Positions 10,254 through 17,536 of a stretch of 64,000 nt of DNA are shown one piece after another (position 1 is the first letter of the stretch; each line of letters opens with the position of its first letter). Under the pieces are notes generated by a model, which was given only the letters and a program-made list of their open reading frames with translations, ran no database searches and had not been told where the DNA came from. The position numbers and the translations under genes were made by a program. Source of the stretch: Oceanicola sp. 502str15 (GTDB lineage: Bacteria > Pseudomonadota > Alphaproteobacteria > Rhodobacterales > Rhodobacteraceae); the NCBI RefSeq assembly GCF_024105635.1, contig NZ_WYDQ01000001.1:2604001-2668000 (forward strand). The letters run 5' to 3'.

Positions 10254-11573
10254 TCAGCCCGGCTTGCGGGCAAGCAGCGGCATCACATCGGCCATTTCCG
10301 GCCCGCGCTCGCGGCCCGTCACCGCCTTGCGCAGCGGCATGAAGAGGCCCTTGCCCTTGCGGCCGGTGGCCTCTTTCACGGCGGAGGTCCATTCGGACCA
10401 GGTGGCGTCGGTATAGGGCGGCTCGCCGAGCATGGCGAAGGCCTCCCGCACGAAATCGGCGTCTTCCTCGGCCACCAGCGGGGTCGCGCCCTCGGAGAAG
10501 AGCTTCCACCACTCCGCGAGGTCGGCCTTCACGGTGATGTTCTCGCGGGCCACGGCCCAGAACCGCTCGGCCTGATCGGCGGGCACGCCCAGCGCGGCGA
10601 TTTCGTCGGCAACGGCGGAGAGCGGCAGGGTGCCGAGGTAGCGGTGGGTGAGCGGGAAGAGATCCTGCTCGTCGAACTTGGTGGGCGCGGAGCCGAACTT
10701 GGAGAGGTCGAAGCCCTCGATCAGCTCGTCGTGCGAGCTGCGCAGCTCCACCGGATCGGCCGAGCCGAGGCGGGCGAGGAGCGAGAGCAGCGCCATCGGC
10801 TCCACCCCGCGTTCGCGCAGGTCGCGCAGCGCCAGCGTGCCGAGCCGCTTGGAGAGCGCCTCGCCCTGCGGGCCGGTGAGCAGCGAGTGATGGGCGAAGC
10901 TGGGGACAGTGCCGCCGAGCGCCTCGATGATCTGGATCTGGGTGGCGGTGTTGGTGACGTGGTCGGAGCCGCGCACCACGTTGGTGATGCCCATCTCGGT
11001 ATCGTCGACCACCGAGGCGATGGTGTAGAGCACCTGCCCGTCGCCGCGGATCAGGACCGGATCGGAGACGGAGGCGGCGTCGATCGAGATGTCGCCGAGG
11101 ATGCCGTCATTCCACTCGATGCGCGCGTGGTCGAGCTTGAAGCGCCAGTGGCCGCTGCGGCCCTCGTCGCGGTAGGTCTGCTTTTGCGCTTCGGTCAGCT
11201 CCAGCGCGGCGCGGTCGTAGACCGGCGGCTTGCCCATGTTGAGCTGCTTCTTGCGCTTCAGGTCCAGCTCGGTGGGGGTTTCGAAGCACTCGTAAAAGCG
11301 GCCTGCGGCGCGCAGCTTGTCGGCGGCCTCGGCGTAGAGGTCGAGCCGGGAGGACTGGGTTTCGACCCGGTCCCATGTGAGGCCGAGCCACTCGAGATCT
11401 TCCTGGATCGCGTCGGCGTATTCGGGCTTGGAGCGCTCCGGGTCGGTATCGTCGAGCCGCAGGATGAAGGTGCCGCCGGCCTTGCGGGCGATGAGCCAGT
11501 TGAACAGCGCGGTGCGCAGGTTGCCAACGTGCAGGTAGCCGGTGGGAGAGGGGGCGAAGCGGGTGGTGGTCAT
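10254..11573 (-). CDS. gltX: Glutamyl-tRNA synthetase
   Basis: The 439-residue class I synthetase charges tRNA with glutamate. It shows the signature FAPSPTGYLHVGNLRTALFNWL with the HIGH-type motif HVGN near the N terminus and the KMSKS-type ALSKRLG near residue 240. Length is slightly under the common 460-480, as in the second GluRS of many alphaproteobacteria, so it could be one of two paralogues. The start at 11573 follows an AAGGA ribosome site by seven bases. The stop lies 10 bases beyond the tail of structured element copy 1. Confidence 0.95.
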   Translation of the reverse strand: MTTTRFAPSPTGYLHVGNLRTALFNWLIARKAGGTFILRLDDTDPERSKPEYADAIQEDLEWLGLTWDRVETQSSRLDLYAEAADKLRAAGRFYECFETPTELDLKRKKQLNMGKPPVYDRAALELTEAQKQTYRDEGRSGHWRFKLDHARIEWNDGILGDISIDAASVSDPVLIRGDGQVLYTIASVVDDTEMGITNVVRGSDHVTNTATQIQIIEALGGTVPSFAHHSLLTGPQGEALSKRLGTLALRDLRERGVEPMALLSLLARLGSADPVELRSSHDELIEGFDLSKFGSAPTKFDEQDLFPLTHRYLGTLPLSAVADEIAALGVPADQAERFWAVARENITVKADLAEWWKLFSEGATPLVAEEDADFVREAFAMLGEPPYTDATWSEWTSAVKEATGRKGKGLFMPLRKAVTGRERGPEMADVMPLLARKPG

Positions 11574-11631
11574 GGCGGTGTCCTTGCGGGTCAAGGCCGC
11601 GATTTACACGTGGCTGGCGGGCGGCACAACC

Positions 11632-12057
11632 TTACGTGGGCGCGACGGGCCAGCGGGTGGCGAGGTCGTCGAGGCCGGCGCGGATCAGCTCGGCCAGCAC
11701 CGCCTGGTCGATCCTGGCGAGGCGCCCGAGGTAGAGGCAGGACTTGCCGAGCCTGTGGGGGCCGAGGCGGGCGAGGATGTGGGAGAAGTCGGTGTAGCCC
11801 GGCATGATGTAGACGACCATGTTGGCTTTGCGCGGCGAGAAGCCGGTGGCGAGCCAGTCGCCGGTGCGGCCCGAGGCGTAGGTGTAGTGGTAGCTGCCGA
11901 AGCCGACGATGGAGGGGCCCCACATGCGGGGCGCGAAGGTGGTGGTGGTGGTGAAGAGGTCGAGCAGGTGGAGCGCGTCTGCGCGCCGGCCCGGGTGGGG
12001 GACGGCGTTGCAGAAGGCGCGCGGGTCTTGCGCGGTGGGTTGGGTGGCATTGGCCAT
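11632..12057 (-). CDS. DUF1801-type protein
   Basis: The 141-residue protein shows the DUF1801 (YdhG-like) pattern, with LHLLDLFTTTTTFAPRMWGPSIVGFGSYHYTY split by the usual aromatic motif, then NMVVYIMPGY and a C-terminal Leu-Gly-Lys-Ser-Cys-Leu-Tyr segment. The fold is structurally characterised but no enzyme function is established. The start at 12057 fits the family N terminus; the frame runs further upstream without similarity. It is transcribed toward gltX with a 58-bp gap. Confidence 0.7.
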   Translation of the reverse strand: MANATQPTAQDPRAFCNAVPHPGRRADALHLLDLFTTTTTFAPRMWGPSIVGFGSYHYTYASGRTGDWLATGFSPRKANMVVYIMPGYTDFSHILARLGPHRLGKSCLYLGRLARIDQAVLAELIRAGLDDLATRWPVAPT

Positions 12058-12624
12058 GGGGCAGCTTGGGGGGAGGCTGCGCGGGGCGTCAAGGTTTGGG
12101 GAGGCTTGGGGGCGGGGCTGGTGGTATGTGACAGGGGGAGAGCGGCGCGGATTGGCCGGCAAGGCGCGGAGGGGCGTTTGGCCTGCGGAGCGGCCGGGCT
12201 GGAGACGCAGGGTGGAGTGGCCGATCGTTTGGGGAGCGGGTTATTCGGGGGCGTCTTGCGCTGCGGTCGGGGGGGGCATGGCCTTTCCGGCGGGGGGCAC
12301 TTATCCGAAGGGCCAGCTTTCTGAAGGGTCCAGCACGGCCATATTTCAGACAGCCAGACCTCAAATAGCGCGGCACGACAGGCCCGCGTCTGGCCGTGCG
12401 CGTGCGGCGAAGCGGGTAAGGTGTAGGGTGGGTTCTGCCAACCATTGGGGTCCGTGCCCTGGGGGGAGCGCATGATGCGGTGCGACACGGGTAGTGGGCT
12501 TCGCCCACCCTACTTGGGGTGACACGGACCGAGGGAAAGGCCCGCATCGTTGCGGCTCTCAGGCTGACCTGGGGGAGGCCCGAGCCGTTGAGAGGGTTCT
12601 ACGCCCGATGTGTGAACAAAGGGT
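12058..12624. other. Gene-free stretch with interleaved inverted repeats
   Basis: No supportable gene is seen in these 567 bp. The right part holds a 10-bp terminal inverted repeat, GTAGGGTGGG (12423-12432) with CCCACCCTAC (12504-12513), interleaved with an 8-bp pair, GGTCCGTG (12449-12456) with CACGGACC (12523-12530). A local hairpin TGGGC-TTC-GCCCA sits at 12495-12507. The GTAGGGTGGGT core resembles palindromes at 55751-55782 and 61274-61296. The left part is G-rich with no clear feature. Confidence 0.6.
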
Positions 12625-13011
12625 TCACGTGTAGCAGATCACCTCGTATTCCACGCCGTCCCAATCGTCGAAGTAGAACCGCCGGCCCGGCTCGTAATCG
12701 GCGTGGGCGCGCGGCGTGAGGCCGTAGTCCTTTACCCGCTGCTCCACCGCGTCGAGGTCTTCCACCACCACGCCGACGTGGTTGAGCCCGCCGGTCACAT
12801 GGTAGGTCGACTGCTTTGCCGCCTCCTGATCGTGGTGGCGGTAGAGCGCGAGGTAGCTGTTCTCGCCCCCGACATGGGCGGTTTCGCCGCCGTAGATCGA
12901 GCTGCCGCGCCAGCGGAGCTTCCAGCCAAAGAGGTCATCGAGCAGCGATATGGCGCGGTCGAGATCGGAGACGGTGACGTTGACGTGTTCGAGCCGGGCT
13001 TGGGCTTGCAT
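12625..13011 (-). CDS. VOC family (glyoxalase/dioxygenase superfamily) protein
   Basis: The 128-residue protein has the paired beta-alpha-beta-beta-beta modules of vicinal oxygen chelate proteins: LEHVNVTVSDLDRAISLL at the start, GLNHVGVVVEDLD in the middle and FDDWDGVEYEVI at the end, with His and Glu candidates for metal binding. The substrate is unknown. The ATG at 13011 follows an AAGGAGA ribosome site. It diverges from soxR, with a MerR-type operator between them, so it is a likely SoxR target. Confidence 0.8.
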   Translation of the reverse strand: MQAQARLEHVNVTVSDLDRAISLLDDLFGWKLRWRGSSIYGGETAHVGGENSYLALYRHHDQEAAKQSTYHVTGGLNHVGVVVEDLDAVEQRVKDYGLTPRAHADYEPGRRFYFDDWDGVEYEVICYT

Positions 13012-13043
13012 GGGCGAATCTCCTTGCCGTGTGATTTGCCCTG

Positions 13044-13081
13044 TTGTAATTGCTAAATCTAACTTTAGCTCAAGGTATTCT
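13044..13081. promoter_or_regulatory. SoxR-type operator with overlapping divergent promoters
   Basis: A perfect inverted repeat, GCTAAA-N6-TTTAGC, occupies 13052-13069. On the minus strand it lies between TTGAGC (-35, 13068-13073) and TTACAA (-10, 13044-13049) with an 18-base spacer. On the plus strand TTGCTA (13050-13055) and TATTCT (13076-13081) are 20 bases apart. Stretched spacers with a centred dyad are the hallmark of MerR/SoxR control. Confidence 0.7.
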
Positions 13082-13087
13082 TTCGGC

Positions 13088-13570
13088 ATGGCGAAACTGA
13101 AGGCCAATGACGTGTTGTCGATCGGGCAGTTCGCCGAGCGCGCCGGGCTGGCGGTGAGTGCGCTGCGCTACTACGAGGCCGAGGGGCTGATTGCGCCGAT
13201 GCGCGCGCCCTCGGGGCAGCGGCGGTTCCGGCGGGCGGACATTCGGCGGGTCAGCTTCATCCGCATTGCCCAGCAGTTCGGCTACACCCTGCCCCAGATC
13301 AAGGCGCTGATGGAGGGGCTGCCGGAGGGGCGCGCACCCAATGCGCGGGACTGGCGGGAGATTTCGGAGCTGTTCCGCGACACGCTCGACCAACGGATCG
13401 AGACCCTGCGAAAAATGCGCGACGATCTCGACGGCTGCATCGGATGCGGCTGCCTCTCGCTCGAGAAGTGCCGGCTCTACAACGCCGGCGACAAGGCCGC
13501 GAGCCGGGGCGCGGGGCCGCGCTACCTGATGGGAGACCGCTCGGACGAGATCCGTGAGACGGGTGAGTAA
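13088..13570 (+). CDS. soxR: Redox-sensitive transcriptional activator SoxR
   Basis: The 160-residue MerR-family regulator has an N-terminal winged helix (LSIGQFAERAG, LRYYEAEGLI), a dimer helix and the [2Fe-2S] cluster motif with C117, C120, C122 and C128 (CIGCGCLSLEKC). Oxidation of the cluster by redox-cycling compounds switches it on. It is divergent from the VOC gene over an operator that fits its family. The start at 13088 gives the standard short N-terminal tail; the frame upstream crosses the operator and is not coding. Confidence 0.95.
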   Translation: MAKLKANDVLSIGQFAERAGLAVSALRYYEAEGLIAPMRAPSGQRRFRRADIRRVSFIRIAQQFGYTLPQIKALMEGLPEGRAPNARDWREISELFRDTLDQRIETLRKMRDDLDGCIGCGCLSLEKCRLYNAGDKAASRGAGPRYLMGDRSDEIRETGE

Positions 13571-13687
13571 CAATCTGTCTCGCACGATAGTTGCGACATA
13601 AGTGCCGTTTGCGGAATTATCTTTCCGACTCATATTGCCGCAGCGCAGCGCACCGGCTAGGATCGCGCCATGAGACCGGAGGGAAAC

Positions 13688-14131
13688 ATGCTCGACAACC
13701 TGCCCCGCGGCACGATCTGCATCGAGGATATCGAGATCGGCATGGTGCGCCACCTGCGCAAGGAGGTGACGGACCGCGACATCGAACTCTTCGCCGAGGT
13801 CTCGACCGACCGGAACCCGGTGCATCTGGATGATGCCTATGCGCAGGACACCATCTTCGAGGGGCGGATCGCCCACGGGATGCTGACGGCGGGGCTGATC
13901 TCGGCGGTGATCGGGGAGCAGTTGCCGGGGCATGGCACGGTTTACCTGGGCCAGTCGCTGAAGTTTCTGGCGCCGGTGCGGCCGGGAGACGTGGTGCTGG
14001 CGGAGGTGGAGGTGATGGAGATCGACCATCGCAAACGCCGGGTCACGCTCGACACCCGCTGCCTGGTGGAGGGCAAGGTGGTGCTGAAGGGCGAGGCCAT
14101 GGTGCTGGCGCCCTCGGCGAAGTTCGACTGA
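13688..14131 (+). CDS. MaoC-type (R)-specific enoyl-CoA hydratase
   Basis: The 147-residue hot-dog protein carries the hydratase-2 motif with catalytic Asp and His: FAEVSTDRNPVHLDD followed by IAHGML. Single-domain members such as PhaJ hydrate trans-2-enoyl-CoA to the R-3-hydroxyacyl-CoA and can feed polyhydroxyalkanoate synthesis; others act on different acyl-CoAs. The ATG at 13688 has a strong GGAGG site six bases upstream and is preferred to one 18 bases earlier. It stands alone. Confidence 0.85.
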   Translation: MLDNLPRGTICIEDIEIGMVRHLRKEVTDRDIELFAEVSTDRNPVHLDDAYAQDTIFEGRIAHGMLTAGLISAVIGEQLPGHGTVYLGQSLKFLAPVRPGDVVLAEVEVMEIDHRKRRVTLDTRCLVEGKVVLKGEAMVLAPSAKFD

Positions 14132-14243
14132 GGGGTGGCGTTCGGCCCTGTGCCGGTCGTGGGCGATTGAGGAGGGCGGATGGGGAGTTTCGCCCAGCCT
14201 AGGCGTCCTTGGGGCCCGTGAACGGCGCGTCGCCGGGCCAGCG

Positions 14244-14258
14244 TTAACCTGCCGTTAA
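14244..14258. promoter_or_regulatory. CtrA-type binding site
   Basis: TTAA (14244-14247), seven bases and TTAA (14255-14258) match the full CtrA consensus TTAA-N7-TTAA used by alphaproteobacterial cell-cycle and motility regulons. It lies 66 bp upstream of the lipoprotein start at 14324. The rest of 14132-14323 shows nothing else. Confidence 0.6.
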
Positions 14259-14323
14259 CCACTTATCCGCTCCACTGGGGGCACCCGACGGCCCTGCGCC
14301 GCCTGTTGCCAGTGGAGACCCCC

Positions 14324-14830
14324 ATGCGCCGATCCGCCGTTGCCCTGCTCGCCCTGCCCCTCCTGTGGCTCGCCGGATGCGGCCCGGCGATCGAGGTTGC
14401 CAAGCCGTTCAGCGCCCGCGAGGTGGACTATGTGAAACGGCCCGGCAGCGCGACCGTCACCGGGCAGGCCTTCTTTCGGCAGCGCGGCGGCGGGGTGGTG
14501 ACCTGCGCGGGCTACGATGTGCTGCTGGTGCCGGCGGGGGGCTATGCCAAGGAGTTCGTCACCCGGGCCTTCGGCAATGTGCAGGGCGGGTCGATTCCGG
14601 TGATCCTGATGCCCAAGATCAAGCACCCGCCCGCCTTTGCCGAGTACCAGCGCAAGGCGACCTGCGATGCAGAGGGGGACTTTGAATTCAGGGCGGTGCC
14701 GAACGGCGACTATTACATCTTTTCCGGCATTCTCTGGGAGGTGCCCAACCAGATCATCCCAGAGGGCGGGGCGCTGGCGGAGTTCTTCCGGGTCAGCGGC
14801 GGGCGCTCCGAGCGGGTGATCGTCAACTGA
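14324..14830 (+). CDS. Predicted lipoprotein
   Basis: The 168-residue product has a type II signal peptide: Arg-Arg, a Leu/Ala-rich core and lipobox LAGC with the lipid-modified cysteine at residue 19. The mature part contains a repeated beta-rich layout with GDFEFRAVPNGDYYIFSG, reminiscent of a carboxypeptidase-regulatory-like or transthyretin-like beta sandwich. I do not recognise an exact family. It should be anchored in the outer or inner membrane. A GGAGA site precedes the chosen start, and a CtrA-type site lies upstream. Confidence 0.75.
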   Translation: MRRSAVALLALPLLWLAGCGPAIEVAKPFSAREVDYVKRPGSATVTGQAFFRQRGGGVVTCAGYDVLLVPAGGYAKEFVTRAFGNVQGGSIPVILMPKIKHPPAFAEYQRKATCDAEGDFEFRAVPNGDYYIFSGILWEVPNQIIPEGGALAEFFRVSGGRSERVIVN

Positions 14831-14929
14831 CGCGACCGGAGGGGCGCAGCCCCTGCCCCGCGCGCAGCGCGGCCACCGAAAGCCCGCCCCGTCTTGCACT
14901 CCCCCCACCCCGGCGCTACCTCAGGCCTC

Positions 14930-15865
14930 ATGCGGACTGCACGCCACCTCTCCGAGATCACGCCCGCGCTGCGGGGCGCCAGCCTTGCCATCGGCAATTT
15001 CGACGGGGTGCACCTTGGGCATCAGGCGGTGCTGCGGCAGGCCCGCGCCGCCGCGCCGGATGCGCCGCTGGGCGTGCTCACCTTCGAGCCGCACCCGCGC
15101 GAGGTGTTCCAGCCCGCCGCCCCGCCCTTTCGGCTGATGAACGCCGAGGCCCGCGCCCACCGGCTGCAAAAGCTGGGGGTCGACCTGCTGGTCGAGCTGC
15201 CCTTCGACGAGGCCTTCCGCTCGCTGAGCGACGCGGAGTTCTGCCGCGCGGTGCTGGCCGAGGGGATCGGCGCGACCAATGTGACCGTGGGCGCGGATTT
15301 TCGCTACGGCAAGGGCCGCGCGGGCGATGTGGAAAGCCTTGCCCGCGACGGCGCCGCGCTTGGCTTTGGCGTGACCGTGGCCGAGCTGGAGAGCCTGCCG
15401 GGGGCGGGCGAGATCTCTTCCACCGCGATCCGCGAGGCGCTGACCGAGGGCCGCCCGCGCGAGGCGGCTGCGATGCTGGGCCATTGGCACCGCATCGAGG
15501 GGCCGGTGATTCATGGCGCCAAGCGGGGCCGCGAGCTGGGCTATCCGACCGCCAACATGGGGCTGCCGCGCCTGCACCGCCCGGCCTTCGGGGTCTATGC
15601 GGTGCTGGTGGAGGTGCTGGACGGGCCCCGCAAGGGCCGCCATCACGGGGTGGCCAGCCTCGGCATCCGCCCGATGTTCGAAGGCGATGCGCCGAACCTC
15701 GAGACCTACCTGTTCGACTTCAGCGGCGATCTCTATGACGCCCACCTGTCGATCGGCTTTGTCGAGTTCCTGCGCCCGGAAGCGAAGTTTGACGGGCTGC
15801 CCGCCCTCATCGCGCAGATGAAACGGGACGAGGCGCAGGCCCGCGCCATTCTGGCCGCGATATGA
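14930..15865 (+). CDS. ribF: Bifunctional riboflavin kinase / FAD synthetase
   Basis: The 311-residue cytosolic enzyme makes FMN from riboflavin and then FAD. The N-terminal adenylyltransferase domain has GNFDGVHLGHQ near residue 22 and SSTAIREAL; the C-terminal kinase domain starts near GYPTANM and continues to the ETYLFDF segment. The start at 14930 gives the normal N terminus. It overlaps the next gene by four bases (ATGA), indicating translational coupling. Confidence 0.97.
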   Translation: MRTARHLSEITPALRGASLAIGNFDGVHLGHQAVLRQARAAAPDAPLGVLTFEPHPREVFQPAAPPFRLMNAEARAHRLQKLGVDLLVELPFDEAFRSLSDAEFCRAVLAEGIGATNVTVGADFRYGKGRAGDVESLARDGAALGFGVTVAELESLPGAGEISSTAIREALTEGRPREAAAMLGHWHRIEGPVIHGAKRGRELGYPTANMGLPRLHRPAFGVYAVLVEVLDGPRKGRHHGVASLGIRPMFEGDAPNLETYLFDFSGDLYDAHLSIGFVEFLRPEAKFDGLPALIAQMKRDEAQARAILAAI

Positions 15866-16305
15866 GGCCGAAGTTCTGGGAGCGCCCGCTGGGGGAGCTG
15901 ACCGGCCCGGAATGGGAGGCGCTCTGCGACGGCTGCGGCAAGTGCTGCCTGAACAAGCTGGAAGACGAGGACACCGGGCAGGTGGAGTTCACCCGCATCG
16001 CCTGCCGGCTGTTCGATGACGGCACCTGCCGCTGCTCCAACTACGAAACCCGGCTGAAGATCGTGCCCGAATGCGTGGTGCTCAAGCCCGAGACCATGGC
16101 CAAGACCGCCTATTTCATGCCCGAGAGCTGCGCCTACCGGCTGCGCCACGAGGGCAAGCCGCTGCCCGCGTGGCATCCGCTGGTCACCGGCGATCCGGAG
16201 AGCACGCGCAAGGCGGGGCGGGCGGTGCGCGGGCCGACGTGGCCGGAGTTCTCCATTCCGGAGGACGACTGGGAAGATTACATCGCCGCAGAAGAGGACC
16301 TTTGA
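15862..16305 (+). CDS. YcgN/UPF0260 family cysteine-cluster protein
   Basis: The 147-residue protein begins with FWERPL and contains CDGCGKCC, then CRLF...CRCSNY and PESCAYR, the conserved Cys pattern of the UPF0260 family. The cysteines probably bind a metal or Fe-S cluster; the role is not established. It is coupled to ribF by an ATGA overlap, and ltaE follows directly with no gap, so the three form one operon. Confidence 0.88.
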   Translation: MRPKFWERPLGELTGPEWEALCDGCGKCCLNKLEDEDTGQVEFTRIACRLFDDGTCRCSNYETRLKIVPECVVLKPETMAKTAYFMPESCAYRLRHEGKPLPAWHPLVTGDPESTRKAGRAVRGPTWPEFSIPEDDWEDYIAAEEDL

Positions 16306-17352
16306 ATGAATTTCGCCTCCGACAACACCGGCCCCGTCCACCCCGCCGTGATGGCGGCTCTGGTCGAGGCCAATGACGGCTACGCCATGCCCTACGGCGC
16401 CGACCCGCTCTCGCTGCGCGTGGTGGAGCAGGTCCGCGAGGCCTTCGAGGCGCCCGAGGCGGCGGTGTTCCTGGCCGCGACCGGGACGGCGGCGAACGTG
16501 CTGCTGCTCTCGACCATGGCCGAGCCGTTCGAGACGATCTTCTGCGCCGATTGCGCCCATATCCACGAGGATGAGTGCAACGCGCCCGAGCTGTTCACCG
16601 GCGGCGCCAAGCTGACGCTGGTGCCCCATGAGGCGGGGCGGATGGCGCCCGGCGATCTGCGGGCCGCCATCGAGGCAGAGGGCACGCGCGGGGTGCACGG
16701 GCCGCGGCGGGGGCCGGTTTCGATCACCCAGGCGACCGAGAAGGGTGCGGTTTACACGCTGGAGGAGCTGCGGGCGCTGAGCGGCGTGGCCCGCGACCAT
16801 GGGCTTGGGGTGCATATGGACGGGGCGCGCTTTGCCAATGCGGTGGCGCATCTGGGCTGCACCCCGGCGGAGGCGAGCTGGAAGGCGGGGGTGGATGCGC
16901 TGAGCTTTGGTGGCACCAAGAACGGGCTGATGGGGGTTGAGGCGATGGTGCTCTTCGACCCGACGAAGGCCGAGGAGCTGGAGTATCGGCGCAAGCGCGG
17001 GGCGCAGCTGTTTTCGAAGCATCGCTACCTTGCGGCCCAGATGGGGGCCTACCTGACCGGCGGCCTCTGGCTGGAGAGCGCGCGCACCGCCAATGCCGCC
17101 GCGGCCGCGCTGGCGCGCGGCGTGGAGGGCGCGGGCGGGCGGCTGCATGCGCCGCAGGAGAGCAACCTGCTCTTCGCCGACCTGCCCCGCGCCGCGCATC
17201 AGCGGCTGAAGGCGGCCGGGGCGAGCTATTACCTGATGGCCGGGACGCTGGAGGGGGATGACCCCGACGAGATGCTCACCGCGCGGCTGGTTTGCGACTG
17301 GAGCGTGACCGAGGCGGAGATTGCCCGCTTCTGCGAGCTTGCGGCGGGCTGA
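16306..17352 (+). CDS. ltaE: Low-specificity L-threonine aldolase
   Basis: The 348-residue PLP enzyme cleaves L-threonine or L-allo-threonine to glycine and acetaldehyde. It shows the N-terminal SDNTGPVHPAVM, the conserved HMDGARFANA and the PLP lysine in SFGGTKNG. Glycine made here could feed the gcv system 10 kb away, although they are separate transcripts. The start follows the ycgN stop immediately. Confidence 0.92.
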   Translation: MNFASDNTGPVHPAVMAALVEANDGYAMPYGADPLSLRVVEQVREAFEAPEAAVFLAATGTAANVLLLSTMAEPFETIFCADCAHIHEDECNAPELFTGGAKLTLVPHEAGRMAPGDLRAAIEAEGTRGVHGPRRGPVSITQATEKGAVYTLEELRALSGVARDHGLGVHMDGARFANAVAHLGCTPAEASWKAGVDALSFGGTKNGLMGVEAMVLFDPTKAEELEYRRKRGAQLFSKHRYLAAQMGAYLTGGLWLESARTANAAAAALARGVEGAGGRLHAPQESNLLFADLPRAAHQRLKAAGASYYLMAGTLEGDDPDEMLTARLVCDWSVTEAEIARFCELAAG

Positions 17353-17363
17353 GAGCGCCGGAG

Positions 17364-17413
17364 TGGGGGGCCAGCCCCCCACGCCCCCCGGAGATATTTG
17401 ACGCAAGAAAATG
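17364..17413 (-). repeat. Intergenic repeat, TTTTCTTGCTGCAAATATC family, copy 2 (inverted)
   Basis: Read on the minus strand this is the same repeat as at 3449-3502, again with the hairpin TGGGGGGC/GCCCCCCA (17364-17381). It follows the ltaE stop by about 12 bp. Confidence 0.75.
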
Positions 17414-17482
17414 GGCAGGGGCGGCTTTTGGCGCGCGCATTTGAGTCAAATTGACCCGGTTTGGTTGGCGCGCGCGCCTGTG

Positions 17483-17512
17483 CATTTTCTTGCCGGAAAT
17501 ATCTCCCGCCGG
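17483..17512 (+). repeat. Intergenic repeat, TTTTCTTGC family, partial copy 3
   Basis: The sequence CATTTTCTTGCCGGAAATA followed by TCTCCCGCCGG is a variant of the repeat and lies head to head with copy 2, so the two could form a long imperfect hairpin between ltaE and the MORN gene. Confidence 0.65.
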
Positions 17513-17536
17513 AGGCCCTGATCTTTTGGCCCGGTG

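Noticed and set aside
12060..12600. Long overlapping frames in the gap upstream of the DUF1801 gene
   Set aside because: All are biased Pro/Arg or Gly-rich translations across inverted repeats, with no start signal or family.
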